Source: Sphingobium boeckii (GTDB taxonomy: Bacteria; Pseudomonadota; Alphaproteobacteria; Sphingomonadales; Sphingomonadaceae). Taken from it: a DNA stretch of 64,000 bases. Positions 25,846 through 34,733 of this stretch are shown piece by piece. Below the pieces are notes generated by a model, which was not told the DNA's origin, ran no database searches, and saw nothing but the letters and a program-made list of their open reading frames with translations. Location: NCBI RefSeq assembly GCF_014199215.1, contig NZ_JACIJC010000006.1:62001-126000 (forward strand), given 5' to 3'. Each line of letters starts with the position of its first letter. Positions within the stretch are counted from its first letter, which is position 1. Made by a program: the position numbers and the translations under genes.

Positions 25846-27306
25846 GTGACCCATATTATCGCCCCCCGCACCCGCAAGGTCCGTGTCCTCGCAACGCTTG
25901 GCCCCGCCAGCAGCACGCCGGATATGATCCGCAAGCTCTTCATGGCGGGGGCCGACGCCTTCCGCATCAACATGAGCCATGGCAGCCATGAAGGCCATGC
26001 CAAGGTGATCGGGCATATCCGCGAGATCGAGAAGGAACTGGGCCGCGCGATGACGGTGCTGGTCGATCTCCAGGGGCCAAAGCTGCGCGTGGGCAAATTC
26101 GAGGGCGGCTCGACCATCCTGAAGACGGGCAAGACCTTCATCCTTGATCGCGACAAGACGCCAGGCGATGACAAACGCGTCAATCTGCCGCATCCTGAGA
26201 TTTTCGCCGCTCTGGAGCCGGATACCCGCCTGCTGCTGGACGACGGCAAATTATGCCTGCGCGTAAAGACCGTGACCCCGGACCGGATCCAGACGCAGGT
26301 GGAGACCGGCGGCAAGCTCTCGGACAATAAGGGTCTGAACGTGCCCGATGTGATCGTGCCGATGGCCGCGCTGACCGAGAAAGACCGCAAGGATCTGAGC
26401 TTCGCGCTGGAGCATGGGGCGGACTGGATTGCGCTCAGCTTCGTGCAGCGCGCCGAGGATGTGGCCGAGGCGCGGCGGCTGATCGGCGGCAAGGCGGCGT
26501 TGCTCGCCAAGATCGAGAAGCCCTCGGCGATCGACCGGCTGGATGGAATCCTGGAATTGTCCGATGCGGTGATGGTGGCGCGCGGCGATCTGGGCGTGGA
26601 ATTGCCGCCCGAACAGGTGCCGCCGCTGCAGAAGCGCATTGTCGAAATGGCGCGGCGGATGGGCCGCCCGGTGGTGGTCGCCACCCAGATGCTCGAATCG
26701 ATGATCACCGCGCCCACGCCGACGCGCGCCGAAGTCTCCGACGTGGCCACCGCGATGTATGACGGGGCCGACGCGGTGATGCTGTCGGCCGAATCGGCGG
26801 CGGGTGCCTGGCCGGTCGAATCGGTGACGATGATGGACAAGATCGCGCACGCCGTGGAGGCCGATCCGGCCTATGCGGACCGCATCCATTTCACCGAGAC
26901 TTTGCCCGATCCGACGACCGCCGACGCGCTGGCCGAGGCGGCGGGGCGGATCGCGGATACCGTGTCCGCATCCGCCGTCATCTGCTTCACCACATCGGGA
27001 TCGACCGCGCGGCGCATCGCGCGTGAACGGCCGCTGGTGCCGATGCTGGTGCTGACCCCCAAACTTTCCACCGCACGGCGGATGGGGCTTTTATGGGGTG
27101 CCCATGCGGTGCGCACCAAGGATATCGCCTCGTTCGAGGAAATGATCGCCAAGGCCAAGCGCATGGCGCTGCGTCACGGCGTCGCCGGCGCGGGAGACCG
27201 GGTGATCATGATGGCAGGCGTTCCCTTCGGCACGCCGGGATCGACCAACGTGCTGCATGTCGTGCGCCTGACGGGCGATGAGCTGAAGAGCTATTCGGGG
27301 GAGTAG
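25846..27306 (+). CDS. pyk: Pyruvate kinase
   Basis: A 486-residue glycolytic enzyme turning phosphoenolpyruvate and ADP into pyruvate and ATP. Conserved blocks are TLGPASSTPDMIRKLF, INMSHGSHEGH, LVDLQGPKLRVG, the active-site LLAKIEKPSAIDRLDGIL, MVARGDLGVELP, and the C-terminal domain with VICFTTSGSTARRIARERP. The start is the GTG at 25846, after GCGGAGAG. Its last 16 bases overlap the 3' end of the convergent PIN toxin gene. Confidence 0.97.
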   Translation: MTHIIAPRTRKVRVLATLGPASSTPDMIRKLFMAGADAFRINMSHGSHEGHAKVIGHIREIEKELGRAMTVLVDLQGPKLRVGKFEGGSTILKTGKTFILDRDKTPGDDKRVNLPHPEIFAALEPDTRLLLDDGKLCLRVKTVTPDRIQTQVETGGKLSDNKGLNVPDVIVPMAALTEKDRKDLSFALEHGADWIALSFVQRAEDVAEARRLIGGKAALLAKIEKPSAIDRLDGILELSDAVMVARGDLGVELPPEQVPPLQKRIVEMARRMGRPVVVATQMLESMITAPTPTRAEVSDVATAMYDGADAVMLSAESAAGAWPVESVTMMDKIAHAVEADPAYADRIHFTETLPDPTTADALAEAAGRIADTVSASAVICFTTSGSTARRIARERPLVPMLVLTPKLSTARRMGLLWGAHAVRTKDIASFEEMIAKAKRMALRHGVAGAGDRVIMMAGVPFGTPGSTNVLHVVRLTGDELKSYSGE

Positions 27307-27686
27307 GCGAGGGGGTGGCCGCGCAACTTCGTATCGCGCGTCAGCAGCTTGAGGCCAAGTTCCTGCGCCTGGACGAGCAGCAACTCGTCGAACGGATCCT
27401 TGTGATCGAGCGGATGGATAAGGGGCACGGTGGTATGTTCGGGTTCGAGCGCAATGAGACCGACATTCATACGAACCAGCGCACCTAAGACGTCTGACGG
27501 ATCACCTCGCCCTTTGCCTTCGCCCGATTTGAAGTAACTATTCCATTTGATGCGTAATTCCCAAAGGGAAACGGCTGAAACCCGGAGGTCGCTTCCCGCA
27601 TCGTTTAGGAAACTCATCTCACGGAAAGTCAGGGTTTGGCGTTCCGTTGCCAGCCATAAAGCGATGTGCGTATCGAGCAGGATCAT
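27291..27686 (-). CDS. PIN-domain toxin (VapC-like)
   Basis: A 131-residue PIN nuclease. The first acidic residue is in MILLDTHIALW (D5), the second in SAVSLWELRIKW, and the third pair in DHKDPFDELLLVQAQ and LLTRDTKL. PIN toxins cleave RNA, often tRNA or rRNA. It starts within the 4-base overlap with its antitoxin gene. Its tail overlaps the pyk tail by 16 bases. It appears intact. Confidence 0.9.
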   Translation of the reverse strand: MILLDTHIALWLATERQTLTFREMSFLNDAGSDLRVSAVSLWELRIKWNSYFKSGEGKGRGDPSDVLGALVRMNVGLIALEPEHTTVPLIHPLDHKDPFDELLLVQAQELGLKLLTRDTKLRGHPLAYSPE

Positions 27687-27943
27687 TCGTCATCAAGGCC
27701 GAGCACATGACGACTGAAAGCGGGATCATCGAAATGTGCAGGCCAGCCTTCACCCTGATATTTCCAGCCCACCTCCTTCAGATAGGCGTCGGCGGCCTCG
27801 AAATTCAGCCCCTTCTTCACTGGCGGCGGATTGATCTGGGCGACCGGGCGGCCGTGTTTGGTGATGATCACGCTTTCACCGCGCTCGGCGGTGGCGATGG
27901 CTTCCGAGAAGCGGGCTTTGGCATCCCTGATCGACATTTCCAT
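27683..27943 (-). CDS. Phd/YefM-family antitoxin
   Basis: An 86-residue antitoxin. The N-terminal DNA-binding part reads MEMSIRDAKARFSEAIATAE and ESVIITKHGRPVAQINPP, as in Phd/YefM proteins, and the C-terminal toxin-binding tail ends FSRHVLGLDDE. The ATG at 27943 has AAGGAG seven bases upstream; an upstream extension of ten codons is unlikely. It precedes the PIN toxin with a 4-base overlap, and a perfect palindrome upstream is its likely operator. Confidence 0.9.
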   Translation of the reverse strand: MEMSIRDAKARFSEAIATAERGESVIITKHGRPVAQINPPPVKKGLNFEAADAYLKEVGWKYQGEGWPAHFDDPAFSRHVLGLDDE

Positions 27944-27976
27944 CGCAATGCTCCTTGCAGACAGCAATAGCAAAAA

Positions 27977-27999
27977 ATGTGACTACATGATAGTCACAT
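27977..27999. promoter_or_regulatory. Palindromic operator candidate of the toxin-antitoxin operon
   Basis: ATGTGACTA (27977-27985) and TAGTCACAT (27991-27999) are perfect 9-base inverted repeats around CATGA. The site lies 34 bases upstream of the antitoxin ATG and directly against the stop of the HAD gene. Phd/YefM antitoxins bind such palindromes to repress their own operon. Confidence 0.65.
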
Positions 28000-28000
28000 C

Positions 28001-28609
28001 TCAGAGCAGGTGAAGACGTTCCAGGTCAGCGCGCAATTCGGCGGCATCCGTAAACAGGTGCCCCTTCATCCCCACGGCCTCAGCACCCTGCACATTCTCC
28101 AGCCGGTCATCGATGAAGATCGCCTGCGGGGGTGTCAGGCCGAAGCGATCGAGGGCGAGGTGGTAGATCGCCGGATCGGGCTTCACGAGCTTCTCGTCAC
28201 CGGACACCACGATATCCTTGAACCGGTCGAAAATCGCAGCCTCGCGCTCCCGAAAGGGTGGCCAGAATTCGCCGGAAAAATTGGTGATTGCGAACAGCGG
28301 CACGCTGCGGGCGTCGAGTGAGCGGATGATCTCCGCCATGCCTTCGACCATGCCCCTCACGCTGTCTGCGAATCGCGGACCCCAGAGCGCGATCAGGTCG
28401 GCATGTTGGGGGTATTCTGCGATCAGCTCCGCGCTGGTCTCGGCGAAGGGGCGGCCGGCGTCATGCTGGAAATGCCATTCATGCGTCACGACATCGCGCA
28501 GAAACGCATCGAGCGCCCGATCATCCTTGATCAGGCGCTCGTAGAGGAACCGTGGTTCCCAATGATAAAGGACGTTGCCGACGTCGAAGACGACGGCGTG
28601 AACGCCCAA
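28001..28609 (-). CDS. HAD-superfamily hydrolase (YihX-like)
   Basis: A 202-residue haloacid dehalogenase-type hydrolase. Motif I is VVFDVGNVLYHW with nucleophile D9, motif II is ITNFSGE, motif III holds the lysine in LVKPDPAIYHLAL, and motif IV is AIFIDDRLENVQGA. The helical cap sits between motifs I and II. It is closest to the YihX/epoxide-hydrolase N-terminal subfamily, which often removes phosphate from sugar phosphates; the substrate is not known. It starts 5 bases after the rpmJ stop. Confidence 0.88.
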   Translation of the reverse strand: MGVHAVVFDVGNVLYHWEPRFLYERLIKDDRALDAFLRDVVTHEWHFQHDAGRPFAETSAELIAEYPQHADLIALWGPRFADSVRGMVEGMAEIIRSLDARSVPLFAITNFSGEFWPPFREREAAIFDRFKDIVVSGDEKLVKPDPAIYHLALDRFGLTPPQAIFIDDRLENVQGAEAVGMKGHLFTDAAELRADLERLHLL

Positions 28610-28614
28610 CGCGC

Positions 28615-28740
28615 TCAGCCTTGGCGGGCCTTGAAGCGGCGGTTGGTCTTGTTGATCACATAGGTGCGGCCGCGACGACGAATCACGCGGTTATCGCGAT
28701 GACGGTCCTTGAGCGACTTCAGTGAATTGCGGATCTTCAT
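28615..28740 (-). CDS. rpmJ: 50S ribosomal protein L36
   Basis: A 41-residue protein, [20 protein letters not shown] then [20 protein letters not shown] and a final G. This is the zinc-free form of L36, since the usual Cys and His ligands are absent. It is part of the large ribosomal subunit near the peptidyl-transferase region. It lies outside the main ribosomal cluster, as is common in alphaproteobacteria, and sits 5 bases before a HAD hydrolase gene. Confidence 0.95.
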   Translation of the reverse strand: MKIRNSLKSLKDRHRDNRVIRRRGRTYVINKTNRRFKARQG

Positions 28741-28820
28741 GGCGGAAACGCTTTCCGGATTACAAAAATGGCTGAAAATGAAGCGTCGCCCCTATGGGGA
28801 GGGCGCGGGGAAGTCAAGTC

Positions 28821-29822
28821 TCAGGGGCGTATTTCGGACAGTTTCCGCTCCCAAGCCAGCGCATCCTGCACGATCCCGTCGAGATCCGCATGTTTGGGCC
28901 GCCACGGGAGGCGTGCGAGGATGGCCTGATTGTCAGCGACCAGCGAATCGGGGTCGCCCGCGCGGCGGCCCTCGATCTTGCGTTCGATCTTCATGTTGGT
29001 CACCCGGTCCACCGCGTCGAGCACCTGGAGCACGGAAAATCCCTGGCCATAGCCGCAATTGAGGATGTGGCTGCTTGCAGGGTCGGCGAAGAGCGCCTCC
29101 AGCGCCAGCACATGCGCCGCCGCCAGATCGCTCACATGGATATAGTCGCGCACGCCGGTGCCATCGGGCGTATCATAATCCGTCCCGAACACGCCCACCG
29201 ATGCGCGCTTGCCGAGCGCTGCTTCCACCGCGACCTTGATCAGATGCGTGGCCCCTGCGGTAGACTGGCCCGAACGGCCCTGTGGATCGGCACCCGCGAC
29301 GTTGAAATAGCGCAAAGCGCAGAAGTTCATGGGATGCGCCACGGACACGTCGGCCAGCATCGCCTCGGTCATCAGCTTGGACATGCCATAGGGATTGATC
29401 GGGCGCGTGGGCATATCTTCGCGCACCGGGCTCGATTCGGGGACGCCATAGGTGGCGGCGGTGGACGAGAAGATGAAATGCTTCACCCCGCCCTTCACCG
29501 CGGCCTCCATCAGCGCGCGGCTCTTCACCGTATTATTGTGATAATATTTGAGCGGATTTTCGACCGATTCGGGAACGATGATCGATCCCGCAAAGTGCAT
29601 GATCGCCCCGATGTCGTGTTCGGCGATCAACTGGCCGACCAGTGCACCATCCTCGATATCGCCCTCGGCAAATACCGCGCGTTCATCGACGGCCCAGCGA
29701 AAGCCGGTGGTGAGATTGTCGATCACGACGACGCGCCAGCCCGCATCGAGCAGCGCCAGCACCGCATGGCTGCCGATGTAGCCGCCGCCGCCCGTGACCA
29801 GCACCGCTTTCCTGTCCGCCAT
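28821..29822 (-). CDS. galE: UDP-glucose 4-epimerase
   Basis: A 333-residue short-chain dehydrogenase-type epimerase that converts UDP-glucose and UDP-galactose. The NAD-binding motif is VLVTGGGGYIGSHAVLALL near the N-terminus. The catalytic set is S/T in FIFSSTAATYG and Y-x3-K in NPYGMSKLMTEAML. The GalE-specific region GVRDYIHVSDLAAAH follows. The ATG at 29822 has GGAGG six bases upstream. It supplies sugar nucleotides for surface polysaccharides. Confidence 0.95.
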   Translation of the reverse strand: MADRKAVLVTGGGGYIGSHAVLALLDAGWRVVVIDNLTTGFRWAVDERAVFAEGDIEDGALVGQLIAEHDIGAIMHFAGSIIVPESVENPLKYYHNNTVKSRALMEAAVKGGVKHFIFSSTAATYGVPESSPVREDMPTRPINPYGMSKLMTEAMLADVSVAHPMNFCALRYFNVAGADPQGRSGQSTAGATHLIKVAVEAALGKRASVGVFGTDYDTPDGTGVRDYIHVSDLAAAHVLALEALFADPASSHILNCGYGQGFSVLQVLDAVDRVTNMKIERKIEGRRAGDPDSLVADNQAILARLPWRPKHADLDGIVQDALAWERKLSEIRP

Positions 29823-29959
29823 GAAATTCCTCCGGCCCGTTTCAGAAAATCGCCCTATCACCCAAGTGTTAAGCAACCCAATGGCATTGCCTTGCGATTT
29901 GAGGCAGAAACCGGTTTCCAGTCGTTATTGATGATGACAGGTGCGTAATTTCGGATGGG

Positions 29960-30556
29960 ATGTTTGCGATGGTGAGATCGATGTTGAAGCCGCTGGCGCT
30001 GGGATGCGCGCTGGTCCTCTCGGGCTGTGCGACGAGCATTCCGCCCGTGGAGGTCACGCGATTCCATCTGGGTCTGCCGATCGAGCGCTCCACCGTGGCG
30101 ATCGAATCGGTGCCGGGCGCGGACAGCCTGGAACTGCAGACCTATAACAATGCGGTGCGCGGCGAATTGGGCAAGCTGGGCTATCCCGATGCCGATCTCA
30201 GCTCGGCTTTCTATGTCGCCACGGTGCGCGTGATGCGTGACACCCGCGAGGCGCTGGCGCAGAAGTCGCCGGTCTCGATCGGAGTCGGCGGCGGCACGGG
30301 CGGTTATGGCGGCGGCGGTGTGGGCCTTGGTCTCGGCTTCTCCTTCGGCGGCAAAAAGCGCGACATCGTGGTCACTCAGTTGAGCGTGCAGATTAAGCGC
30401 CGTGTGGGCGGCGACGCGGTGTGGGAAGGCCGTGCGCAGACCGAAGCCAAGGAGAATGCGCCCGCCGCGCAGCCGGGCATCGCGGCCGGCAAATTGGCCG
30501 CGGCGTTGTTCAAGGATTTCCCGGGCGAATCCGGCCGCACGATCAACGTGCCATGA
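29960..30556 (+). CDS. DUF4136-like lipoprotein
   Basis: A 198-residue lipoprotein: the signal peptide ends LALGCALVLSGC, so the lipidated cysteine is at about residue 23. The rest resembles DUF4136 domain proteins of unknown function. A glycine-rich insert near residues 108-130 (GVGGGTGGYGGGGVGLGLG) stands out. Starts at 29960, 29969 and 29981 are all possible. Its stop overlaps the next start as ATGA, so it is co-translated with the carboxypeptidase. Confidence 0.75.
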   Translation: MFAMVRSMLKPLALGCALVLSGCATSIPPVEVTRFHLGLPIERSTVAIESVPGADSLELQTYNNAVRGELGKLGYPDADLSSAFYVATVRVMRDTREALAQKSPVSIGVGGGTGGYGGGGVGLGLGFSFGGKKRDIVVTQLSVQIKRRVGGDAVWEGRAQTEAKENAPAAQPGIAAGKLAAALFKDFPGESGRTINVP

Positions 30557-31671
30557 CGCTTAGCATCACCAGCGATTTCGACGGCGGCAATATCGAGATT
30601 CTGAAGATCGAGGGCGACAGCGCCGATCTGGCGATCCGCACTGACCATATGTCGGATTTCTACCAATGGTTCTCGTTCAAGGTGGCGGGCGGCGCGGGGC
30701 GCAGCCTGACGCTGCGAATCACCAATTGCGGCAAGAGCGCCTATCCCGGCGGTTGGCCCGATTATCGCGCGCGCGTGAGCGAGGATGGCGAAATCTGGCG
30801 GCAGACCGATACGGATTATGCCGACGGCGTTCTGACGATCCACGCCACGCCCGTGGGAGATGATTTTGCGGTGGCCTATTTCGCGCCTTATTCCAGCGAT
30901 CGCCATGCCGCCCTGATCGATCTGATCGCGGCGCAGCCCGGTGTGACGCGCGCCTTGCTATGTCACACGCTGGATGGCCGTCCACTCGAAAGCCTGACGA
31001 TGGGAAGCGGGCCGAAGCAGGTTTGGCTCTATGCCCGCCAGCATCCCGGCGAAACGATGGCCGAGTGGTGGATGGAAGGCGCTCTGGAAAAGCTCACCGA
31101 TCCCGGTGACGCCACGGCGGCGCTGCTGCGTGAAACGGCCACGCTCCATATCGTGCCCAACATGAATCCGGATGGCTCGGCACGCGGGCATCTGCGCACC
31201 AATGCCGTGGGCGTGAACCTCAATCGCGAATGGGACGCGCCGAGCGCGGAGAAAAGCCCCGAAGTGCTTCATGTGCTGAACGCGATGGACATCAGCGGCG
31301 TGGATTTTGCGATGGACGTGCATGGGGATGAGGCGATCCCGGCGGTGTTCATGGCGGGTTTCGAGGGCATTCCGGGCCTGAAGGATGCGCAGCAGGCGCT
31401 CTATGTGAAATATTGCGATACGCTGGCGGCGCGGACGCCCGATTTCCAGACGAAGCTCGGCTATGGCCAGTCCGCGCCGGGCCGCGCCAATCTGTCCATG
31501 TCGACCACCCAGCTCGCGGAACGGTTCGGCGCGGTGTCCATGACGCTGGAAATGCCGTTCAAGGATAATATGGACGCGCCGGATCCGGCGTGCGGATGGT
31601 CGCCCGCGCGGTCGAAGGCGCTGGCAGGCGCTTGCCTGGATAATCTGGCGGCGATGATCGACGAGATTTGA
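30553..31671 (+). CDS. M14-family zinc carboxypeptidase (cytosolic carboxypeptidase type)
   Basis: A 372-residue protein. A beta-sandwich N-terminal domain (about 1-130) is followed by the M14 catalytic domain: the zinc ligands are H164 and E167 in RQHPGETMAEWW, and H257 in MDVHGDE, with NPDGSARGH and VNLNREW between. The glutamate expected late in the domain is probably in SMTLEMPFKDN. This layout is that of the cytosolic carboxypeptidase group, which includes eukaryotic deglutamylases; bacterial substrates are unknown. No signal peptide is present. Confidence 0.9.
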   Translation: MTLSITSDFDGGNIEILKIEGDSADLAIRTDHMSDFYQWFSFKVAGGAGRSLTLRITNCGKSAYPGGWPDYRARVSEDGEIWRQTDTDYADGVLTIHATPVGDDFAVAYFAPYSSDRHAALIDLIAAQPGVTRALLCHTLDGRPLESLTMGSGPKQVWLYARQHPGETMAEWWMEGALEKLTDPGDATAALLRETATLHIVPNMNPDGSARGHLRTNAVGVNLNREWDAPSAEKSPEVLHVLNAMDISGVDFAMDVHGDEAIPAVFMAGFEGIPGLKDAQQALYVKYCDTLAARTPDFQTKLGYGQSAPGRANLSMSTTQLAERFGAVSMTLEMPFKDNMDAPDPACGWSPARSKALAGACLDNLAAMIDEI

Positions 31672-31700
31672 GACGCGGAACCAAGATTTTTTGAGAGGAT

Positions 31701-31773
31701 CCGTTTGCCCCGAGCGTAGCCGAGGGACGTGGTGCCAGAATCCACGCCCCTCGACGACGCTCGGAACCAACGG
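31701..31773. repeat. Dispersed palindromic repeat, family A, copy 2
   Basis: CCGTTTGCCCCGAGCGTAGC at the left and CGACGCTCGGAACCAACGG at the right, with GTGG/CCAC joining blocks inside, form an imperfect inverted repeat. It lies between two convergent genes (carboxypeptidase and dienelactone hydrolase), where it could also stop transcription. Confidence 0.8.
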
Positions 31774-31794
31774 TTCTTGGATGGCGGCGGGATT

Positions 31795-32514
31795 CTACCC
31801 GAAAATCTCTTCCAGGAAATTCTCCATCGCCTTCCAGCTCCGCCGGTCGGCGGCTTCGCTCCAGCCGAAGCCGTTGCCGGTCGCCGCTAACCCGGAATCG
31901 GTGAAGGCGTGGCCCGTCTGGCCATAAGCATGGATCTGCCAATCGACGCCCGCTTCGTTCAGTTCCTGTGCCAGCGCGACCGTGGCCTCGGGCGGGCACA
32001 GCGGATCCTCCCAACCATGGCAGACCAGGATTTTCGCGGTGATCGCTGCATTGGGGAAAGGCGGCGCATCATAGACGCCGTGGAAGCTCACCACGCCCGC
32101 AACGTCCGCACCGGCGCGCGCCAGATCCAGCACGCTCTTGCCGCCAAAGCAGAAGCCGATCGCCGCGGTGCGCGCCGAATCGACTTCGGGCAATGATTTC
32201 AGGGTGGCATGTGCGGACAAGAGCCTGTCGCGCAGCAGGCCACGGTCTTCGCCAAGCAGGTTGATATAGCGCATCATATCCGGATCATCGCGCGTGGTGC
32301 GTTCACCTTGCCCGAACAGGTCCACCGCAAAGCCGACATAGCCGCGCGCGGCAAGGCGTTCGGCGCGGACATTGTCAAATTCCTTCTGACCCAGCACATT
32401 GGGGATCACCATCACGCCGGGGCGCGGACCGGACAGCGCATCATCCCAGGCCACGACGCCTTCGAACGGACCGCCGGGGCCATCATACACCATCGTCCGC
32501 CGCTGCACCGTCAC
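31795..32514 (-). CDS. Dienelactone hydrolase family protein
   Basis: A 239-residue alpha/beta hydrolase. The nucleophile is C122 in IGFCFGGKSVLD; the aspartate is in CHGWEDPLCPPE and the histidine in YGQTGHAFTD, the cysteine-type triad of dienelactone hydrolases. The natural substrate is uncertain, since many members act on other esters or lactones and no aromatic degradation genes are adjacent. It is monocistronic, convergent with the M14 gene. Confidence 0.9.
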   Translation of the reverse strand: MTVQRRTMVYDGPGGPFEGVVAWDDALSGPRPGVMVIPNVLGQKEFDNVRAERLAARGYVGFAVDLFGQGERTTRDDPDMMRYINLLGEDRGLLRDRLLSAHATLKSLPEVDSARTAAIGFCFGGKSVLDLARAGADVAGVVSFHGVYDAPPFPNAAITAKILVCHGWEDPLCPPEATVALAQELNEAGVDWQIHAYGQTGHAFTDSGLAATGNGFGWSEAADRRSWKAMENFLEEIFG

Positions 32515-32736
32515 GCATCATCTCCCGTCTTGAAGCGGCGATGTCGCACAGGAGCGCCGCGCCATGCAAGCGGGCAGCCGTCTTCATGGGACGGATCGGT
32601 TTGGCGGACGGGACACGGGCGATCGAGAAAAATTCTCGCCGCGCATTTCGCCGGCTCAGCATTCACGCGCCTCCGGGTTTGACGTGACGGTTCGCCGGGC
32701 TAAGAGGCGGGCGATTTCACACGTCCGGAGACTTTC

Positions 32737-33423
32737 ATGCCCCAGCTCGTCCTGATCCGCCACGGCCAGTCCACCTGGAATCTGGAAAACCGCTTCACCG
32801 GCTGGTGGGATGTCGAGGTGACTGAAAAGGGCGTGGGCGAGGCGATCGCCGCGGGTCAATTGATGAAGGCCAAGGGGCTGGATTTCGATCAGTGCTTCAC
32901 CTCGCTGCAGAGCCGGGCGATCAAGACGCTGAACATCGCGCTGGAGGAAATGGGGCGGCTGTGGTTGCCGGTGGAGAAGGACTGGCGGCTGAACGAGCGC
33001 CATTATGGCGGGCTGACCGGGCTGGACAAGGCCGAGACCGCGGCCAAGCATGGCGATGCGCAGGTGAAGATCTGGCGGCGCAGCTTCGATGTTCCGCCGC
33101 CGCCGCTGGAGGCCGGGAGCGCTTATGATCTGTCTTCGGATCGGCGCTATGCGGGAATCGAAGTGCCGGCGACGGAGAGCTTGAAGGACACCATCGCGCG
33201 CGTTCTGCCTTATTGGGATGCGCGGATCGCGCCCGCGCTGAAGACGGGGCAGCGCGTGCTGATTTCGGCGCATGGCAATTCATTGCGCGCGCTGGTCAAG
33301 CATCTGTCGAACATTCCCGATGACGAGATCACCGGGCTGGAAATCCCGACCGGGCAGCCGATCGTCTATGAGCTGGATGACGCGCTCGCGGCGGTGGACC
33401 GCTATTATCTGTCGGAGCGATAA
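32737..33423 (+). CDS. gpmA: 2,3-bisphosphoglycerate-dependent phosphoglycerate mutase
   Basis: A 228-residue enzyme interconverting 3- and 2-phosphoglycerate. The phosphohistidine is H9 in [10 protein letters not shown], followed by [14 protein letters not shown] and the active-site [14 protein letters not shown]; the second histidine is in [15 protein letters not shown]. Length and motifs are standard for the cofactor-dependent type. The ATG at 32737 follows GGAGAC. Confidence 0.96.
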   Translation: MPQLVLIRHGQSTWNLENRFTGWWDVEVTEKGVGEAIAAGQLMKAKGLDFDQCFTSLQSRAIKTLNIALEEMGRLWLPVEKDWRLNERHYGGLTGLDKAETAAKHGDAQVKIWRRSFDVPPPPLEAGSAYDLSSDRRYAGIEVPATESLKDTIARVLPYWDARIAPALKTGQRVLISAHGNSLRALVKHLSNIPDDEITGLEIPTGQPIVYELDDALAAVDRYYLSER

Positions 33424-33456
33424 GACGTAATCCACTCCCACAAAGGGCGGAACAGC

Positions 33457-34053
33457 CTATCCCCGTTTCGCGCAATACATGGCGATGTCCGCGCGGGCGA
33501 GCGCGGTGGCGAAGCTGTCTTCGCTGGTGATGATGGTCGAGCCGATGGACACGCCCACTTCGATCATGCCGCCTTCGACGGGGATCGGCGTCTGCGCGAT
33601 CTGGCGCACCAGCATGTCCGCCTTTTCCTTGGCGGCCGCCTGATCCAGCCGGTAAAGTACCAGGCCGAATTCGTCGCCGCCGATCCGCGCGACCACATCG
33701 GTGGCGCGCACATGATCGCTCAGCACCTTGGCCACATGGATCAGCGCCGCATCGCCCGCATTATGGCCATGCTGGTCATTGACGCTTTTCAGTCGATTGA
33801 GATCAACGAACATCACCGCGATCGGCGTGGCATGGCGCGCCACATGCGCCACGGCGCGTTCGAATTCGCGGACGAACGCGCGGCGGTTCGGCAGCGGAGT
33901 CAGCGGATCGCTGTCCGCAATCAACTCAAGTTCGCCGACAAGCTGCTGGGCTGCCGCAAGCTGATTGCGCAGCCTGGCATTTTCGTCGAGCAACTTTTCT
34001 ATCGCCTCGCGCGATGAATGCGCAAGATCGTCAAGCGCAACGCGCCCGGTCAT
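33457..34053 (-). CDS. Diguanylate cyclase (free-standing GGDEF protein)
   Basis: A 198-residue soluble protein. A short helical N-terminus (about 1-45, coiled-coil-like: [20 protein letters not shown]) precedes one GGDEF domain. The signature is RIGGDEFG at 125-129 and the inhibitory site is R116-x-x-D119, five residues upstream, so both activity and product inhibition are expected. It makes cyclic-di-GMP from GTP. No sensor domain is present, so control is probably through the coiled coil or by expression. GGAG lies before the ATG at 34053. Confidence 0.92.
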   Translation of the reverse strand: MTGRVALDDLAHSSREAIEKLLDENARLRNQLAAAQQLVGELELIADSDPLTPLPNRRAFVREFERAVAHVARHATPIAVMFVDLNRLKSVNDQHGHNAGDAALIHVAKVLSDHVRATDVVARIGGDEFGLVLYRLDQAAAKEKADMLVRQIAQTPIPVEGGMIEVGVSIGSTIITSEDSFATALARADIAMYCAKRG

Positions 34054-34244
34054 ATATCTCTCCCCGGATGAGATACCCCACGCGACCCGGATTCGGTTTG
34101 GTTGACAGCATCATAGGGAAACCGACTGAAAATCGAAAGAAAATAACGGTAAACCATATCGCGGCGGTCGCGGCGCAATTGCGCCGAGGCTCCGGTGCCG
34201 ATAAGGGGCGTGGCTTCATTGTTTCCGGGGAACGGGCAGAAACC

Positions 34245-34733
34245 ATGGGCGACACGGCTCCTCTCATTGGCATCATCATGGGCAGCCGCTCCGATTGGGA
34301 GACGATGCGCCATGCCGCCGAGGTGCTGGAGACGCTAGGCGTGCCGCATGAATGCCGGGTCGTATCGGCGCACCGGACGCCCCAGCGGCTCTATGATTAT
34401 GCGCAATCGGCGGCGGCGCGCGGGCTGAAGGTGATCATCGCAGGCGCAGGCGGCGCGGCGCATCTGCCGGGGATGGCCGCGGCGATGACGCGCCTGCCCG
34501 TGCTGGGCGTGCCGGTGGAGTCCAAGGCTTTGAGCGGGATGGATAGTTTGCTCTCGATCGTGCAGATGCCCGGCGGTATTCCCGTGGGCACGCTGGCGAT
34601 CGGCAAGCCCGGCGCGATCAATGCGGGCCTGCTGGCGGCGGCGATCCTGGCGAATGCGGATGCGGCGCTCGCCGAACGGCTGGATGCCTGGCGCGCTAAG
34701 CAGACCGAGGATGTGAGCGTCGATCCCGTATGA
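34245..34733 (+). CDS. purE: N5-carboxyaminoimidazole ribonucleotide mutase PurE
   Basis: A 162-residue enzyme of purine synthesis that shifts the carboxyl group of N5-CAIR to make CAIR. Conserved blocks are [12 protein letters not shown], the active-site [29 protein letters not shown] and [15 protein letters not shown]. The ATG at 34245 gives the family N-terminus; the frame is open further upstream but not protein-like. It overlaps purK by 4 bases, so the two form one operon. Confidence 0.96.
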   Translation: MGDTAPLIGIIMGSRSDWETMRHAAEVLETLGVPHECRVVSAHRTPQRLYDYAQSAAARGLKVIIAGAGGAAHLPGMAAAMTRLPVLGVPVESKALSGMDSLLSIVQMPGGIPVGTLAIGKPGAINAGLLAAAILANADAALAERLDAWRAKQTEDVSVDPV

